Positions 31,208 through 42,299 of a stretch of 64,000 nucleotides of DNA are shown here, in pieces. The stretch is from Sepioteuthis lessoniana. Its lineage: Eukaryota > Mollusca > Cephalopoda > Myopsida > Loliginidae. Every line of letters begins with the position of its first letter. The first letter of the stretch is position 1. A program made the translations under genes and the position numbers. The notes below the pieces were generated by a model. It was not told where the DNA came from, ran no database searches, and saw nothing but the letters and a program-made list of their open reading frames with translations. The stretch is from positions 104,202,346-104,266,345 of the forward strand of contig OY757917.1 of NCBI GenBank assembly GCA_963585895.1. Direction: 5' to 3'.

Positions 31208-32118
31208 CGAGGATCATTAAATAAGTTTCCCGACTTTTTTTCGTATGGGCCATTTATTGATAGTACACACATGAAACTCTAGTTCCCTTCGAAGTAATCT
31301 CCTCCGGCTGCAATGCACTTGTTGTACCGTTCCAACAACTTCTGAAAGGCCCCATGGAAGTCCTCTTGTGTGAGCATGTTAATGACCTTCGTCACAGCCT
31401 CTTTCATCTCCTCAATTATCTCATAACGACAGCCTCTGAGCTTAGGGAATAACTAAAAGCCACAGGGAGCAAGGTCTGGACTATAGGGACGGTGGGGAAC
31501 TGTCTTGATGCACATCTTGGTCAAATAGTCTGTGACAAGGATGGAGTTGTGGACTGGTGTATTGTCCTCGTCGAAATGCCACAGACCCGATTTGAAGAGT
31601 GCTGGCCTCTTCCGACGGAATCTCTTCCTGAACTCCCTTAAAAACTCAACATAGTAGCCCTAACCCTAACCCTTTGGCCAATCAACTCTGGTGTATTGAC
31701 TTCCTTACTCCTTCCACACCTCTCATTATCCCTCACAGACACCCTGGCTTCCTTGAATGTTTTATACCACTCAAAAACTGATGCCCGATTCATGCAAGGT
31801 GCTCCAAAACAGTCTGAAGCATTTCATACGTTTCTGTGGCATCATTTTTCCAAGTTTAAAACAGAATTGCATTGCATATCTTTCTTCTAAAGTGTCCTCA
31901 CGTCCAGATTGCAGTTTTGAAATTCACCAGCTTTGACAATCAGGCTTTAGTAGCGTGTATTCCAATTGCTGCTGTAGCCGTTTATTTGAAATTGAAATCA
32001 TAAAAATTGGTCAGTCATCTCATAAGATGTATTGCCATAACATACTGAATTGTCAAGAGTCTACAACAATTTCAAATGCCAGTACAAAAAAGTCTGGAAA
32101 CTTATTGAATGCACCACG
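31208..32118 (-). mobile_element. Mariner derivative, 911 bp, with TIRs, TA duplication and an internal deletion
   Basis: TA at 31206-31207 and 32119-32120 flank the ends. The TIRs match over about 35 bases: left CGAGGATCATTAAATAAGTT and TCCCGACTTTTTT, right (reversed) CGTGGTGCATTCAATAAGTT and TCCAGACTTTTTT. On the minus strand come remnants of the transposase N-terminus (ESVRDNERCGRSKEVNT) and C-terminus (HNSILVTDYLTKMC, CRYEIIEEMKEAVTKVINML, RYNKCIAAGGDYF). As in the 13321 copy, the middle with the first catalytic Asp is absent and a CCCTAACCCTAACCCT run lies at the joint (31658-31673). Both are copies of the same shortened element, which must have been moved by a transposase supplied elsewhere. 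Confidence 0.9.
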
Positions 32119-32120
32119 TA

Positions 32121-32640
32121 TCTATTTAACTTGTTGCTGGGACCCTAACAGGTAACGATATTCCGTGTAGGAGTGAATCATTAATGACAAGTAACGGGTA
32201 ATCCACACTTTTCATATCTCCAAAAGATACAATTTAGTGATAAAAATGAGTTATGATTACATTTAAATATTTAAAAATAACTCAAATTTTGTATTAAATA
32301 ACCTATAAAGAGTTGATATGCCGTTGAATGAATTAAGCTACCCAAACAGACTTCATTATTCCAGAAGGGTCTCTTGATTCTTTATCATATAAAAAAATGC
32401 GAATATGCCTGCCAAAATTGTATGTGCCAAATAATTAGTCAGCAGCTGTAAGACTATTCTTAAATTCAATGAGTCGTCCGTATAGCGCCTTTCTCTATTG
32501 GGCCCGATAAAGAAAACGTTTCATAAAACGAGATGTGGAGCCTTTTATTATTAACAAACAGCGCCATGCGGAAACAGTTGACTAGGATTCTTTTTGTATG
32601 TTCAGTATTGCTGCTAGATAGGAAAGAGAGAGTGTGTTTT
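32121..32640. other. No gene seen
   Basis: AT-rich. At 32296-32345, ATAACCTATAAAGAGTTGAT followed by ATGCCGTTGAA resembles the family C/D terminal block. Confidence 0.4.
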
Positions 32641-35262
32641 TTTTAAAAGAAGAATCAGAAAGAAAGAAAAAAAAGGGGAAAATCAGAAAGAAAGACAAGT
32701 GAGAAAAAAAAGTAAGAAAAGATAAAATAACAACAACAACAACAACAACAAAAGAACGAAGGAATGCAAGCAAACAAGAAAAAGAAAATCAGGAATTAAG
32801 AGAAAAAAAAAATTTAAAAAATGATATGCTTTAAAAAAGTAAAAGAAAAAGAAAAAGAAAAAGAAAAAAGAGAAAGAAAACCTGAAAGAAAGAAAGAGGA
32901 TAAAAGAGCCGAAAGAAAAGATAAACGGAATAGAAAGAAAGAGAAAGAAAGAGAAAGAAAAAAAAAAAAGAAAAAATGAATAAATAAATTAATGGATAAA
33001 GGGAAAAAAGAGAGGAAAAATGAAAAAAAATTGATGGAAGAAAGGAAAACGGAACATGTATCAAGAAAGTAAGCACACAAGGAAGAAAAAAGAAAAAAAG
33101 GAAGAAAAAAAAGAAAAAAGAAAAATAGATATAAAGATAAGAATGATGAAAGGATGAAAGAAAGAAAGAAAGAAATAAAGAAAGAAAGAATGAAATAAAT
33201 AAATAAATAAATAAAGAAAGAAAATAAAGATTGAAAGAAAGCAAGCAAAAAAACTAAAAAAAAAAAAAATGAAATACATAAAGAAAAGAAAAATACATAT
33301 AGCCATGAAGAAAGAAATTTCAAAATAAAAGAAAATTAAAAAAAGAACGAAAGAAAAAAAGAAAGTAAAAAAAGAGACAAGCAAGCAAGATAAAGTAAGC
33401 GTACAAGGTGGAAAAAAGAAAGAAAGAAAAAGAAATGATAAAAATAGATATGACAAAAGCAAGGAAAAAAAAAGAAAGGTAAAAAAAGCAAGCAAAAATT
33501 GATTCACCAAACACAAGGGAAGGCACAATGAAAGAAAGAAAAAGTTGTGCTTAAAGAAAAAAAGAAAGAAAGAAAATAAAACATACTAACAAGAAAAGAA
33601 AAAGACTAAAATAAGCAAAGAAAGAAAATAGAAAATGGAGAAAGGAAAAAAGTAAAAATAAACACGAAAAAACATATCAAAAGAAAAGAAATAAAAAGAA
33701 AGCCGTGCAGAATGAACAAACAATACCAGAAAAGAAAGCTTAAAAAAGAAAAGAAAAACGAGCAAGAAAACGAAAGTAAGCAAAGAGCAAATGATGGAAA
33801 GAAAAAATAGGAGAAAGAAAGAAACGGATGATAGAAATAACGAAAGAAAGGAAAAATTAAAGTAAAGTAAAAAGCAAATAAAAATAAACAGAAAAATAAA
33901 TAAATAAAAAAAGATAAAAACAAAAAGAAAAAAGGGAGAAGAAAGAAATATCAAGAGAAAAAAGAAAGAAATGAAAAAATGTCAAAAAGATTTAAATGAA
34001 ATAAAAAATAAAAAAAAAGAAATAAAGAAAGCAAGCAAAAATTAATAACGAAATGCATCGAAAGAAAGAAAAAATAAAAAGCTAATCATACAGAAAGAAA
34101 GAAACTAGATAAAAAAGAATAAAAAAAATAGAAAAAAAATGAAAGAAAGAATGAAAGAAAAAGAAAAGACAAAAAGAAATATTAAAGGAAATGAAATAAA
34201 TGGAAAGAACGGAAAAAAAAGGACAAAATGAAAGGTGAAAAGAAAGAAATGAAAAAAAGAAGAAAGAAAGAAAGAACTATTGAGAAGAAAATAAATGACA
34301 AAAAGAAAGATAAAAAGAAAGACGAAAAGAAAGAAATGAAAAGACAAGAAGAAAGGAGGAAAGAAAGAACGATTGAGAAGAAAATAAATGACAAAAAGAA
34401 AGACGAAAAGAAAGAAATGAAAAAAAGGAAGAAAGAAAGAACGATTGAGAAGAAAATAAATGACAAAAAGAAAGACGAAAAGAAAGAAATGAAAAAAAGG
34501 AAGAAAGAAAGAACGATTGAGAAGAAAATAAATGACAAAAAGAAAGATGAAAAGAAAGAAATGAAAAAAAGGAAGAAAGAAAGAACGATTGAGAAGAAAA
34601 TAAATGACAAAAAGAAAGACGAAAAGAAAGAAATGAAAAAAAGGAAGAAAGAAAGAACGATTGAGAAGAAAATAAATGACAAAAAGAAAGATGAAAAGAA
34701 AGAAATGAAAAACAGGAAGAAAGAAAGAACTATTGAGAAAAAAATAAATGACACAAAGAAAAATGAAAAGAAAGAAATGAAAAGAAAAGAAGAAAGAAAG
34801 AAAAAACAATTGAGAGGAAAATAAATGAAAAAAAGAAAGATGAAAAGAAAGAAATGAAAAAAAAAAGGAAGAAAGAAAGAAAGAACAATTGAAAAGAAAA
34901 TAAATGACACAAAGAAAAATTAAAAGAAAGAAATGAAAACAAAAAGGATGAAAGAAAGAACTATTGAGAAGAAAATAAATGACACAAAGAAAGATGAAAA
35001 GAAAGAAATGAAAAAAAGGAAGAAAGAAAGAAAGAACAATTGAGAAGAAAATAAATGATAAAAAGAAAGATGAAAAGAAAGAAATGAAAAAAAGGAAGGA
35101 AGAAAGAAAGAACTATTGAGAAGAAAATAAATGACAAAAAGAAAAATTAAAAGAAAGAAATGAAAAAAAGGAAGAAAACAAAGAGCTGAAAATACGGAAC
35201 GATAGAGCGAAGAAAGAAAACTATAAACAAAAAGAAGAGAAATAAAGAGAATAGAATGTTAA
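32641..35262. repeat. Polypurine tract, about 2.6 kb
   Basis: The plus strand is nearly all A and G, built from AAAG, GAAA, AAATA and related short words; C and T are rare. The long Phe/Leu/Ser frames on the minus strand and the Lys/Glu frames on the plus strand are by-products. The first 1.6 kb is irregular simple repeat. The last 0.9 kb is a regular 72-bp array, listed separately. Confidence 0.95.
34260..35170. repeat. 72-bp purine-rich tandem array, about 12 units
   Basis: The marker ACGATTGAGAAGAAAATAAA recurs with exactly 72-bp spacing: the GAGAAG part ends at 34380, 34452, 34524, 34596, 34668 and 34740. Later units vary (ACTATTGAG, ACAATTGAG) and have small indels. Because 72 is a multiple of three, a 24-residue Lys/Glu-rich unit stays open on the plus strand, with parallel open frames on the minus strand. 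This is an arithmetic effect and not evidence of coding. The central units are nearly identical, so the array expanded recently. Confidence 0.93.
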
Positions 35263-36063
35263 AAAAATAACTTCCTTGTGGGGAATTCAAAGAGAAACTG
35301 ATGTATTATTGGATTTCATCTGAAAAAAAAATGTTCATGTTTTAACTAAAAACATTTTGGAAATAACAAGATAAAAAATGGACCAATCGGAACTGTTTTA
35401 CAAAGAATGACTGTACAAAATGAACAGTAATCTATGTTTATACAATGAGCTTGTTTCAAAAGCTGTGTTAAATGAAGGTAAGGCTGATCGAGATATTCTT
35501 TTAGATCGAGTGAATTGATTTTTTTATAAGAAGGAAAACTGCATGATAAAGAATGGCGCCAAACGAAAATATAATCATAAAGAAAACAAAACAAAAAGCG
35601 AAACAAAAGAAACTAGTAAACCTACTCGTTGTACGCTGTTGATTATGAAAAAAAAAGGATGTTTTCAAGCAATTTTTTTATCATTGAAACTCTTTGCTTT
35701 AGGTAGTAGAGAAATACTTGATGCGTGACATGTGGCAATAAACAAGGTTTGATTGATAAGTCAGGTCTCCTACCATTGTTAATTGCGGAAGTAGAAGCGT
35801 GTTTCAACATGTATTCTGGGAATCTCAAACTCAAGAGCTCAAAAGATTTATCACGTGCAGGGGAAGTGGTACAACGATACCAAAAGTGATATAAGAGAGG
35901 GGGATATGATTTCCAGCATCTATTATTCGAATAAGCAATATAGCTGATTGGCGGGTATTTTTTTTTTCATCAAAATGAATGGGAATATGATAGAAAGTGA
36001 GATGTGAATTAGAACATTATGTACAAATTTCCGTTTTTAAAACTATCCTTAAGATCATTGTTC
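35263..36063. other. No gene seen
   Basis: AT-rich unassigned DNA. Confidence 0.4.
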
Positions 36064-36400
36064 ATCATCATCATTATCATCGTGGCGTGTCAGAAGCACT
36101 CTCGCCACCCCTCCCTATCGTTAATCCCTTCCGGCAGGTCTTCAGGGCTACACCCTGTATCCACACAGAACTGCTGTATGTAGGTTCGAGCTGGTAGCCC
36201 TATTTTTGCTCGGCCATGTGAAGGGGTCCATAGGGGTACATCCCTTATGAGCTCGTACCTACTTCTCCAGCAGTGTACTGCATATTTGGTTCGTCTCACT
36301 TTAATAGTTTTCATGAAGGGCGGTTGGTGGCCGTATAGCTGCTGCTTTGTGGGGCGTTGCCTCCAGGACTTGTTCAATATTGCTCGCAGAAATTCCATTT
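36064..36400 (-). pseudogene. RTE-type LINE, 3' end fragment
   Basis: The minus strand keeps one open frame: MEFLRAILNKSWRQRPTKQQ, LYGHQPPFMKTIKVRRTKYA, RYELIRDVPLWTPSHGRAKI, GLPARTYIQQFCVDTGCSPE and DLPEGINDREGWRE. The (GAT)n tail appears as CATCATCATCATTATCATCG at 36064. 5'-truncated. This subfamily differs from the 30-kb copy (VDTGCSPEDLPE versus EDTGCCPEDLPR). Confidence 0.88.
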
Positions 36401-36536
36401 TTTTTATTGTAAAATAATAAAGCAAGAATCAAATTTTTATCATATTTAAAGAAATTGCAGAAATTCTTGTTTATCTAACAATCTGCTCTAAAATATTTTT
36501 TGTGAGTTTCCATTTGTGAGTATATCACATCATATT

Positions 36537-36832
36537 AACCAGCCCCTCCGCTCGGGCAGGATATGACACAAGGTCAATTTTTAAGCGGAGTTTAACAGGT
36601 TTGAAATCAGAGTTTTCCTTCTCCTAGACTAGTTGCCTCAACAAGGCTGAAGAACCTAATGTGCCCTACTATTTACCCATAGCTGGAGGGAGAATTATTG
36701 GATTCATACCTTTCCCAAGGGTATTAGTGCTATGTGAAATACAATCAGCCTCGTCCAGTGTTTGAACTCATGTCACCGTGTCCATTTCCTAAGACGATAA
36801 CCATTACAACACGGGCACCTCCATTTGTGTGT
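36537..36832 (-). repeat. SINE, family B
   Basis: A full-length reversed copy, from ACCAGCCCCTCCGCTCGGGC through AAGGTCAATTTTTAAGCGG, GGTTTGAAATCAGAGTTTTC, TTATTGGATTCATACCTTTC and GCTATGTGAAATACAATCAG to GATAACCATTACAACACGGG. Confidence 0.9.
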
Positions 36833-37434
36833 ATATAGTCTGTCATATCGGGTACACTCTCTACGCTTATAAGATTTGTCTAATGTACCACTTCTCAGGT
36901 TATGACAAAAGAAATTCCCCATGTTCAGGTGTGTGAGAGTTAATTTTTTTTATATCAATCACTTTTAAAATCGAATTGATCTTTGGAATAAGTTGGTGTA
37001 GATTTTACTAACGTTCTTATTAAGAATATTTTAAAAGGAAATAATATTTGATTTTAGCTTTAAATTATGAAGTGATAGTGACGGAAATTTTCAAGTATAT
37101 TCAACACTTCTCTAAAAAGGGACAAGAAAGAAGTGACCAGGTTTTAGGAAAATATTTGTCACAAGAATTGTTTTGCAGTTTGAAGTAAAAAATAGTTTAC
37201 AGGCCACATGACTTTGAGCTCTCTGATGAATTCGGTTGGATATAAATCCTGTTTAAATTGCCTTAATATTATTGTCTTAACGCAGCTTAATATTTCTACG
37301 TTATGGTAATAACTGCAACCATAGATCATTTTTGGCATTAGCAAGTTGCGCTCTATAGAAATTCATGGACGAATGGAAATAATTTACGGTTGTGGTTGAA
37401 TATATTTGATAAATATCAGCGAGGGTTAAGATAG
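36833..37434. other. No gene seen
   Basis: AT-rich unassigned DNA. Confidence 0.4.
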
Positions 37435-37580
37435 ACCGTCATTTTTTGAGCGGAATACACAGCTAGGCTAAATTCAGTTTTCCTTCTCTAGGGCTGGTTG
37501 TCTTAGAATGACTAAAGATATCAGTTTTTCTATTATTCACTCTAAAAATGCTTGATAAAATATGACTGTGTTCAGACAAA
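37435..37580 (-). repeat. SINE, family B, partial and old
   Basis: Contains AGACCGTCATTTTTTGAGCG, AATTCAGTTTTCCTTCTCTA and GGGCTGGTTGTCTTAG, the 3' half of family B reversed. Confidence 0.5.
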
Positions 37581-38510
37581 TAATAATTTTAGATCTGAGG
37601 TTTATCATCGCGAGCAGCAGCAGCAGCTTTACACCAAACTTTCAAAATTCTATCTTTGCTTTTTGATTGAAGAATTACCATTATGTATTATAACAATTCC
37701 AAATCAACAATAAACGTTATATACCGGCAGGAGCAAAGGTTAACACTTATATATAAAAAATATTTCCTCTCTTCGGTTTATAACAAAAATTAGTGAAATT
37801 GTTGCTTGAAGGGGAGAGAGAGAGAGAAAGTCAAGTACTCCGAGGCAAACGCTGGGTTGAGATATATCTTCAGAGAGCCTTACTTCTTCGCTCTGCCTTC
37901 ATGATGTTGGCACAGGATCGGTTTAAATCATCGAATTACCTTCGTTTCTACTTCGTACTTCATTCAGAAGATTGGTACAGGGCCAAGTTGAAGCACTAAA
38001 TCGTCTTTGTTCCATCTTCAATGGTTACATAATACTTCTTTCACGGGATACTGATACAGGGGCACCTCTCAACCCGCGGTCATCTGCCAGACTAGAGCCC
38101 AAAATGGCGTGACATCTAGTGTCCCTGCTTGCTCTCACTCTGTTGACTGGTGACTGACCGCTTGGGGTTGAAAACTTCCGCCGCGCTCTTCCTATGCAAT
38201 TTGTCTGGTATTTCCACTGTCCCTCGTTTATCTTAAGACAAAAGTGCACATCCTATTTTGAAATCTAAAAAATTCCATTACTTGTCAGATGTTAATATGC
38301 AACAATTGCAGCTGCAGTGAGAATGTTGTATATTTACTTTGACAGACAGCGTAAATTACATAAGTGACAAAACAGGATGCTCACTTATTTCTTTAGGTAA
38401 ACAAAATACGGCGGAAATGACAGGTGAATTGCATGGGAAGCATGCTGGAAGGAAGTGTGACCACGAGGATTGGGTGGGATCCGGAAAATTATGTAACCAC
38501 TGAAGATTTG
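37581..38510. other. No gene called
   Basis: Includes (GAG)n-like GGGGAGAGAGAGAGAG at 37811 and a less AT-rich block at 38040-38225 (CAACCCGCGGTCATCTGCCA, GACTGACCGCTTGGGGTTG) that I cannot assign. It may be an unknown repeat head. Confidence 0.35.
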
Positions 38511-38800
38511 GAGGTGCTCGTGGTGTAATGGTTATCATCGTAGAAAATCGACACGGCAATGCGAGTTCAAATCCTGGACCTGACTGATTGCATTTCACAT
38601 AGCACTAATACCCTTGGGAAAGGTATGAATCCAATTATTCTCCCTCCAGCTGTGGGTAAATAGTAGGGCAGATTGGGTTCTTCAGCCTTGATGAGGCAAC
38701 TAGTGTAGGAGAAGGAAAACTCTGAATTGAAACCTGTTAAACTCTGCTTAAAAATTGACCTTGTGTCATATCCTGCCCGAGCGGAGGGGCTGGTAAATAT
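38511..38800 (+). repeat. SINE, family B, well preserved
   Basis: The tRNA-like head GTGGTGTAATGGTTATCATC (A-box side) and GAGTTCAAATCCTGG (B box) at 38520-38575. The body follows (AATACCCTTGGGAAAGGTAT, CTCCCTCCAGCTGTGGGTAA, AGTGTAGGAGAAGGAAAACT, AAATTGACCTTGTGTCATAT) and the end is CCCGAGCGGAGGGGCTGG. No poly-A tail is visible. Confidence 0.92.
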
Positions 38801-39417
38801 GAACCACTGAAGATTTTTGACCGAGGGAGAACGAAAGACCCCACATAAGAGTTATTACACGCCATGCTGCACTGAGCGCTGGCAAAGAAAAGCTTGAGTG
38901 ATACAAGACCCACTTAAGCGACGAGAACGTCAGATGATTAATTAATTCGAGATAATGCCAAACGCACGAAAGCAGAGAAGCGTGATGAAACAGATTTAAT
39001 GAAGTCGAAAGCAGGTATGATCACAGACGAAAGAAATTGGGTACCTTGTGAAGGCCGTAGAATCGAAAACCGTATAGTAGCGGAGATGATTAAACGTTTG
39101 CATTGGCCTTGTACCAATCTCGCGAAAGGAAAACGAAGAAGCAGTTCATGGAAATATCATATCTTGCTCCTGTGTGTATGCAAACTCAGCCATCTTCGAC
39201 CCTCTCCATTTTTTTGTACATTTCAGAACAAAAGGAAAAGAAAAGAAGCAAATTATGTTTTTATATATAAGAATTGTTACTTGATTTTCCTTGTATACAA
39301 CAAGAGCTTGCTAATTTTCAGATTTTAGAATATTTAAATTCTACATTTCTTGCAACATTATAATTTCTTTAAGAATTTAAGCTCCCATTACATAGCGGTT
39401 GATATTCTGGATCCTAT
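38801..39417. other. No gene called
   Basis: A plus-strand frame at 38999-39328 starts Lys/Arg-rich and ends in AT-rich low complexity. No motif is recognised. Near 38815, ACCACTGAAGATTT repeats the flank seen at 38498, so the SINE at 38511-38800 is bracketed by a short direct repeat (AACCACTGAAGATTT), its probable target-site duplication. Confidence 0.45.
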
Positions 39418-39705
39418 TTACCAACCCCTCCGCTCGGGCAGGATATTACACAAGGTCAAATCTTTAAGAAGAGTTTAACAGGTTTCAATTCAGAGTTTTC
39501 CTTCTCCTAGACTAGTTACTTCAGCAAGGCTGAAGAACCAAGTCTGTCCTACTATTTACCTATAGCTTGAGGGAGAATAATTGGATTCATACCTTTCCCA
39601 AGGGTATTAGTGCTATGTTAAATGCAATCAATCTCGTCCAGGATTTGGACTCGTGTCGCCGTGTCCATTTCCTACGATGTTAACCATTGCACCACGGGCA
39701 CCTCC
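39418..39705 (-). repeat. SINE, family B
   Basis: A reversed full-length copy from ACCAACCCCTCCGCTCGGGC to GTTAACCATTGCACCACGGG, followed by a T run. Closely similar to the 36537 copy. Confidence 0.9.
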
Positions 39706-39844
39706 AATTTTTTTTTTTTTATATTCTGGATTGTGATATCATAGAGCTCTTACTTCTTTGCAGGGATACAGTCGGCGTATTTTCTAGGCTTTACTGACGG
39801 AGTGACTTCTCCGTGAAGAATTAAATTGAGTCTCCGTTGCGTAG

Positions 39845-40060
39845 AGACTGATGTGTTTATCTACGACATCGTTGTGAGTGAATTTGAATTCCAGTCAAGG
39901 TATTACGCTCACTTTCGTTCTAATACACTTGGGAAAGGCATGAACCCTTTTATTCTTCCAGCTATGGGCTAAAGAGTATCACTATTGTCTATCAACAAGG
40001 ATGGCTATGGCATTAGATAACCTGCAAAGGTTGATATTTCATTAAACAAAGAAACTGAAA
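39845..40060 (+). repeat. SINE, family C
   Basis: A degraded head, then GTAAGGTATTACGCTCACTT-like sequence, CACTTGGGAAAGGCATGAAC, ATTCTTCCAGCTATGGGCTA and GGCATTAGATAACCTGCAAA, and the end GGTTGATATTTCATTAAACA. Confidence 0.75.
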
Positions 40061-40149
40061 CTTTAAGAATCACTTGCTTCCATCTGGAGAATACCCTAAC
40101 CCTATCACCTCCATCCAACAAGTTGTGAGCATATTTGTCATTACATACT

Positions 40150-40630
40150 GTTACATATTGACCCCGGCCAAGCTGTCAAAAGAAGAAATGCACCTGTGTA
40201 AATAACAGGTTCATCCGGTCGAAGACATCAGGGGGTGACCTTGACTGTCAAGGGGTTGAATTGAGTGCCAATTGTGACACTCGCAGGAATTAAGTGCGCG
40301 TCAAATTATTATATAACCCCGGCGACAGGAATTTCAGATCAGTTTGAGAGAAGATGCTGGAATGCGAATCATGGCCCAGCAGAGGCTGGGCCCCCAGGCC
40401 CCCAGATAAGCAGCCCAGGAGAACGGGAAAGAAATACTGTTATAGCCATAAGAGTGGGGGTCAATATGTTGCAGTTCTGTTCAGTCTCCTACTCACCTCT
40501 CACACAGTAAAACCTTTAGTAACCCTTTCGAACCCTTTCAAATAAAGTGAGAGGTATATTTTTCTAAAGAACCGTGTCCGCTCGTCTTTATTGTGTTGAA
40601 TATGTTTCTGGCTGCATATGCATATGTGTA
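40150..40630 (+). mobile_element. Probable solo LTR-like fossil (family uncertain)
   Basis: A ~480-bp block with the layout of a long terminal repeat: it opens TGTTACATATTGACCCCGG, has a TATATAA at about 40311, and an AATAAA signal near 40543 with a GTCCGCTCGTCTTTATTGTG end. A diverged relative of similar layout lies at 60525-61175. No coding part adjoins it. It is a fossil; the divergence between the two suggests an old age. The LTR identity is inferred from layout only. Confidence 0.45.
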
Positions 40631-41084
40631 TGTATAGTTGGTTGTGACTATTCAACAATACCGCGAGGAACAGTGTTTCTCTAAATGCTAGAATACTGCG
40701 TTCGCAACTGTTAAATCCTTACATATTTTTGAGATTGCAGATATTTCTTTAATTAATTATGTGTGTTAACTAATGGATTTAGCTGTTTTTGTCTTTTTAA
40801 GATCGTGGCGACGGACCCCTACCTGGGCTGCGCTTTGTAGCCCTCGGGCTAAAACATTTCTGGACCCCAGTTACAGATAAATAAAATATGTGGTTTTAAA
40901 ACGATTTCACTGGAAAGTTTAAAATATAAAAGGGTATGATTATTATCAAATGCTTGAAAATTGAACTAATTCCAACTTGAAATGACTCATATGGGGTTGA
41001 TATGCCGTTAAAGAAAAAAACAACAAAAATAACCACAAAACAAAGCCAAACAAAAACAAATCAAGTTATTTACTTATATCTGGG
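40631..41084. other. No gene seen
   Basis: AT-rich. At about 40985-41015, ATATGGGGTTGATATGCCGT resembles the family C/D terminal block. Confidence 0.4.
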
Positions 41085-41215
41085 CAAGACAAGAGATAGA
41101 TTCATATCTTTTACTTTGGGCATTAATGCTAAATAAAACGGAAATAGTTTTGCTCAGGATTTGAACTCGAACATCCGTCAGTGTATTCGACACGCCAAGT
41201 GCAAGGGAAGCAATA
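41085..41215 (-). repeat. SINE, family B-like, partial
   Basis: AGATTCATATCTTTTACTTT, GGGCATTAATGCTAAATAAA and CTCAGGATTTGAACTCGAAC resemble the head side of family B, strongly diverged. Confidence 0.45.
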
Positions 41216-41234
41216 CGTGTGTACATGATGAGAA

Positions 41235-41520
41235 AATACGAGGGCACAGACATTGAGAAGCCAAATAATGACACTTGTTGCACAGAGCCGGAGAAGTTAC
41301 GAATTAACAGACTTCTGGTGCTTCTTGAAATTAAAAAAAAATGTCTTTCAAATGTCAAGATCTTTATGTGATATCCAAATTGATGTTGTACGCAGTTCAA
41401 TAAAAAATAAAGAAGAAACCTCCGTTGACGGAATGAAAATGTGAATGTAATGTTTGGAAAAATTTGTTGCTTTAAACGGTGACTATGTTCAAAATGTTGA
41501 TGAGAAATACATCTCATTAC
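41235..41520 (+). pseudogene. Possible transposase C-terminal remnant
   Basis: The plus strand reads FLKLKKNVFQMSRSLCDIQI, DVVRSSIKNKEETSVDGMKM and, in another frame, CLEKFVALNGDYVQNVDEKY. The CxALNGDYV ending is typical of mariner or IS630-type transposases (LxKCIALNGDYVE). No upstream catalytic part is seen. The call rests on one short block and is tentative. Confidence 0.3.
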
Positions 41521-41576
41521 TGATAGAAGATTCCTTACCCTATTTGCTCTAAAAATTATCTATAGGGTTAGTTTAA

Positions 41577-41800
41577 TTTGGTTTCTTTGTTTAATGCCAT
41601 ATCAACCTTTGTATGTTATTTAATGCCAAAGTCATTCTCCAAGAAGAACAGTTAAGGTACTATTTAACCCATAGCTGGGAGGATATGGGGGTTCATACCG
41701 TTCCCAAGTGTATTTGCCCGAAAGTGAATGCAATAGCGTGATTGGAGTACGGACTCGCTTACCGTAGTCCATCGCTTTAACCATTACACCATGATGACAA
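41577..41800 (-). repeat. SINE, family C
   Basis: The tail block TTTGTTTAATGCCATATCAA and CCTTTGTATGTTATTTAATG, then AAGAACAGTTAAGGTACTAT, CCGTTCCCAAGTGTATTTGC and CATCGCTTTAACCATTACAC (tRNA-like head, reversed). Confidence 0.88.
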
Positions 41801-42299
41801 TATGAGTTATTAACGATGATGAAAGGATGGGGATCTTTTCGGTTAGAGAAAGATCGTAAGTTCATTTAAGTGACCCGTATATTTTGAATAGACTGTTTAT
41901 AAAAGTCTCACCATAAGTGACAATTTCATCTAATCAGCCATTATTTTTAGTATTGGACCGACCTGTGCTACCTTTAACCCCGACGAGGAGGTTTGGACAT
42001 ACTTGAAGGATCCGGAGTGGCAGGTTTCAACAGTGCTTTATGTAGGGTTCGTGAATAACTATGTTATATTATCCCGGACATGATATAAAGAGTACCATAT
42101 AAGGGTAGCCATACAACTTATTCGAAAAGAATGAACATTTTTGCGGATTTTGACATAGTTTTTGGTTCTTTTATTTTTACTTCATCCAAATCTGAGAAAA
42201 CTATTTTAAAAATTGGTTTAAGAGCACGTTGGTCTTCTCTGCTGAGACAGGTGTCTGTGAGCCGTTTTTTAAAATCTGAAATTAACTCGTCAATAACCG
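41801..42299. other. No gene called
   Basis: Short frames on both strands at 42118-42370 overlap each other and run into the next repeat. No motif is recognised. Confidence 0.35.

Noticed and set aside
32814-33954. Long Phe/Leu/Ser frames on the minus strand, membrane-protein-like
   Set aside because: They are the complement of a polypurine tract. The absence of stops follows from base composition, and several frames are open at once.
34105-34910. Frames of 198-242 residues with a 24-residue repeat
   Set aside because: The 72-bp tandem unit is divisible by three and nearly free of stop codons on both strands, so open frames arise by arithmetic.
40265-40545. Overlapping frames of 63-81 residues
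   Set aside because: They fall inside an LTR-like fossil and share no known domain.
41074-41517. 147-residue minus-strand frame
   Set aside because: It lies opposite a short transposase-like C-terminal block and crosses a SINE fragment, so it is probably a shadow.
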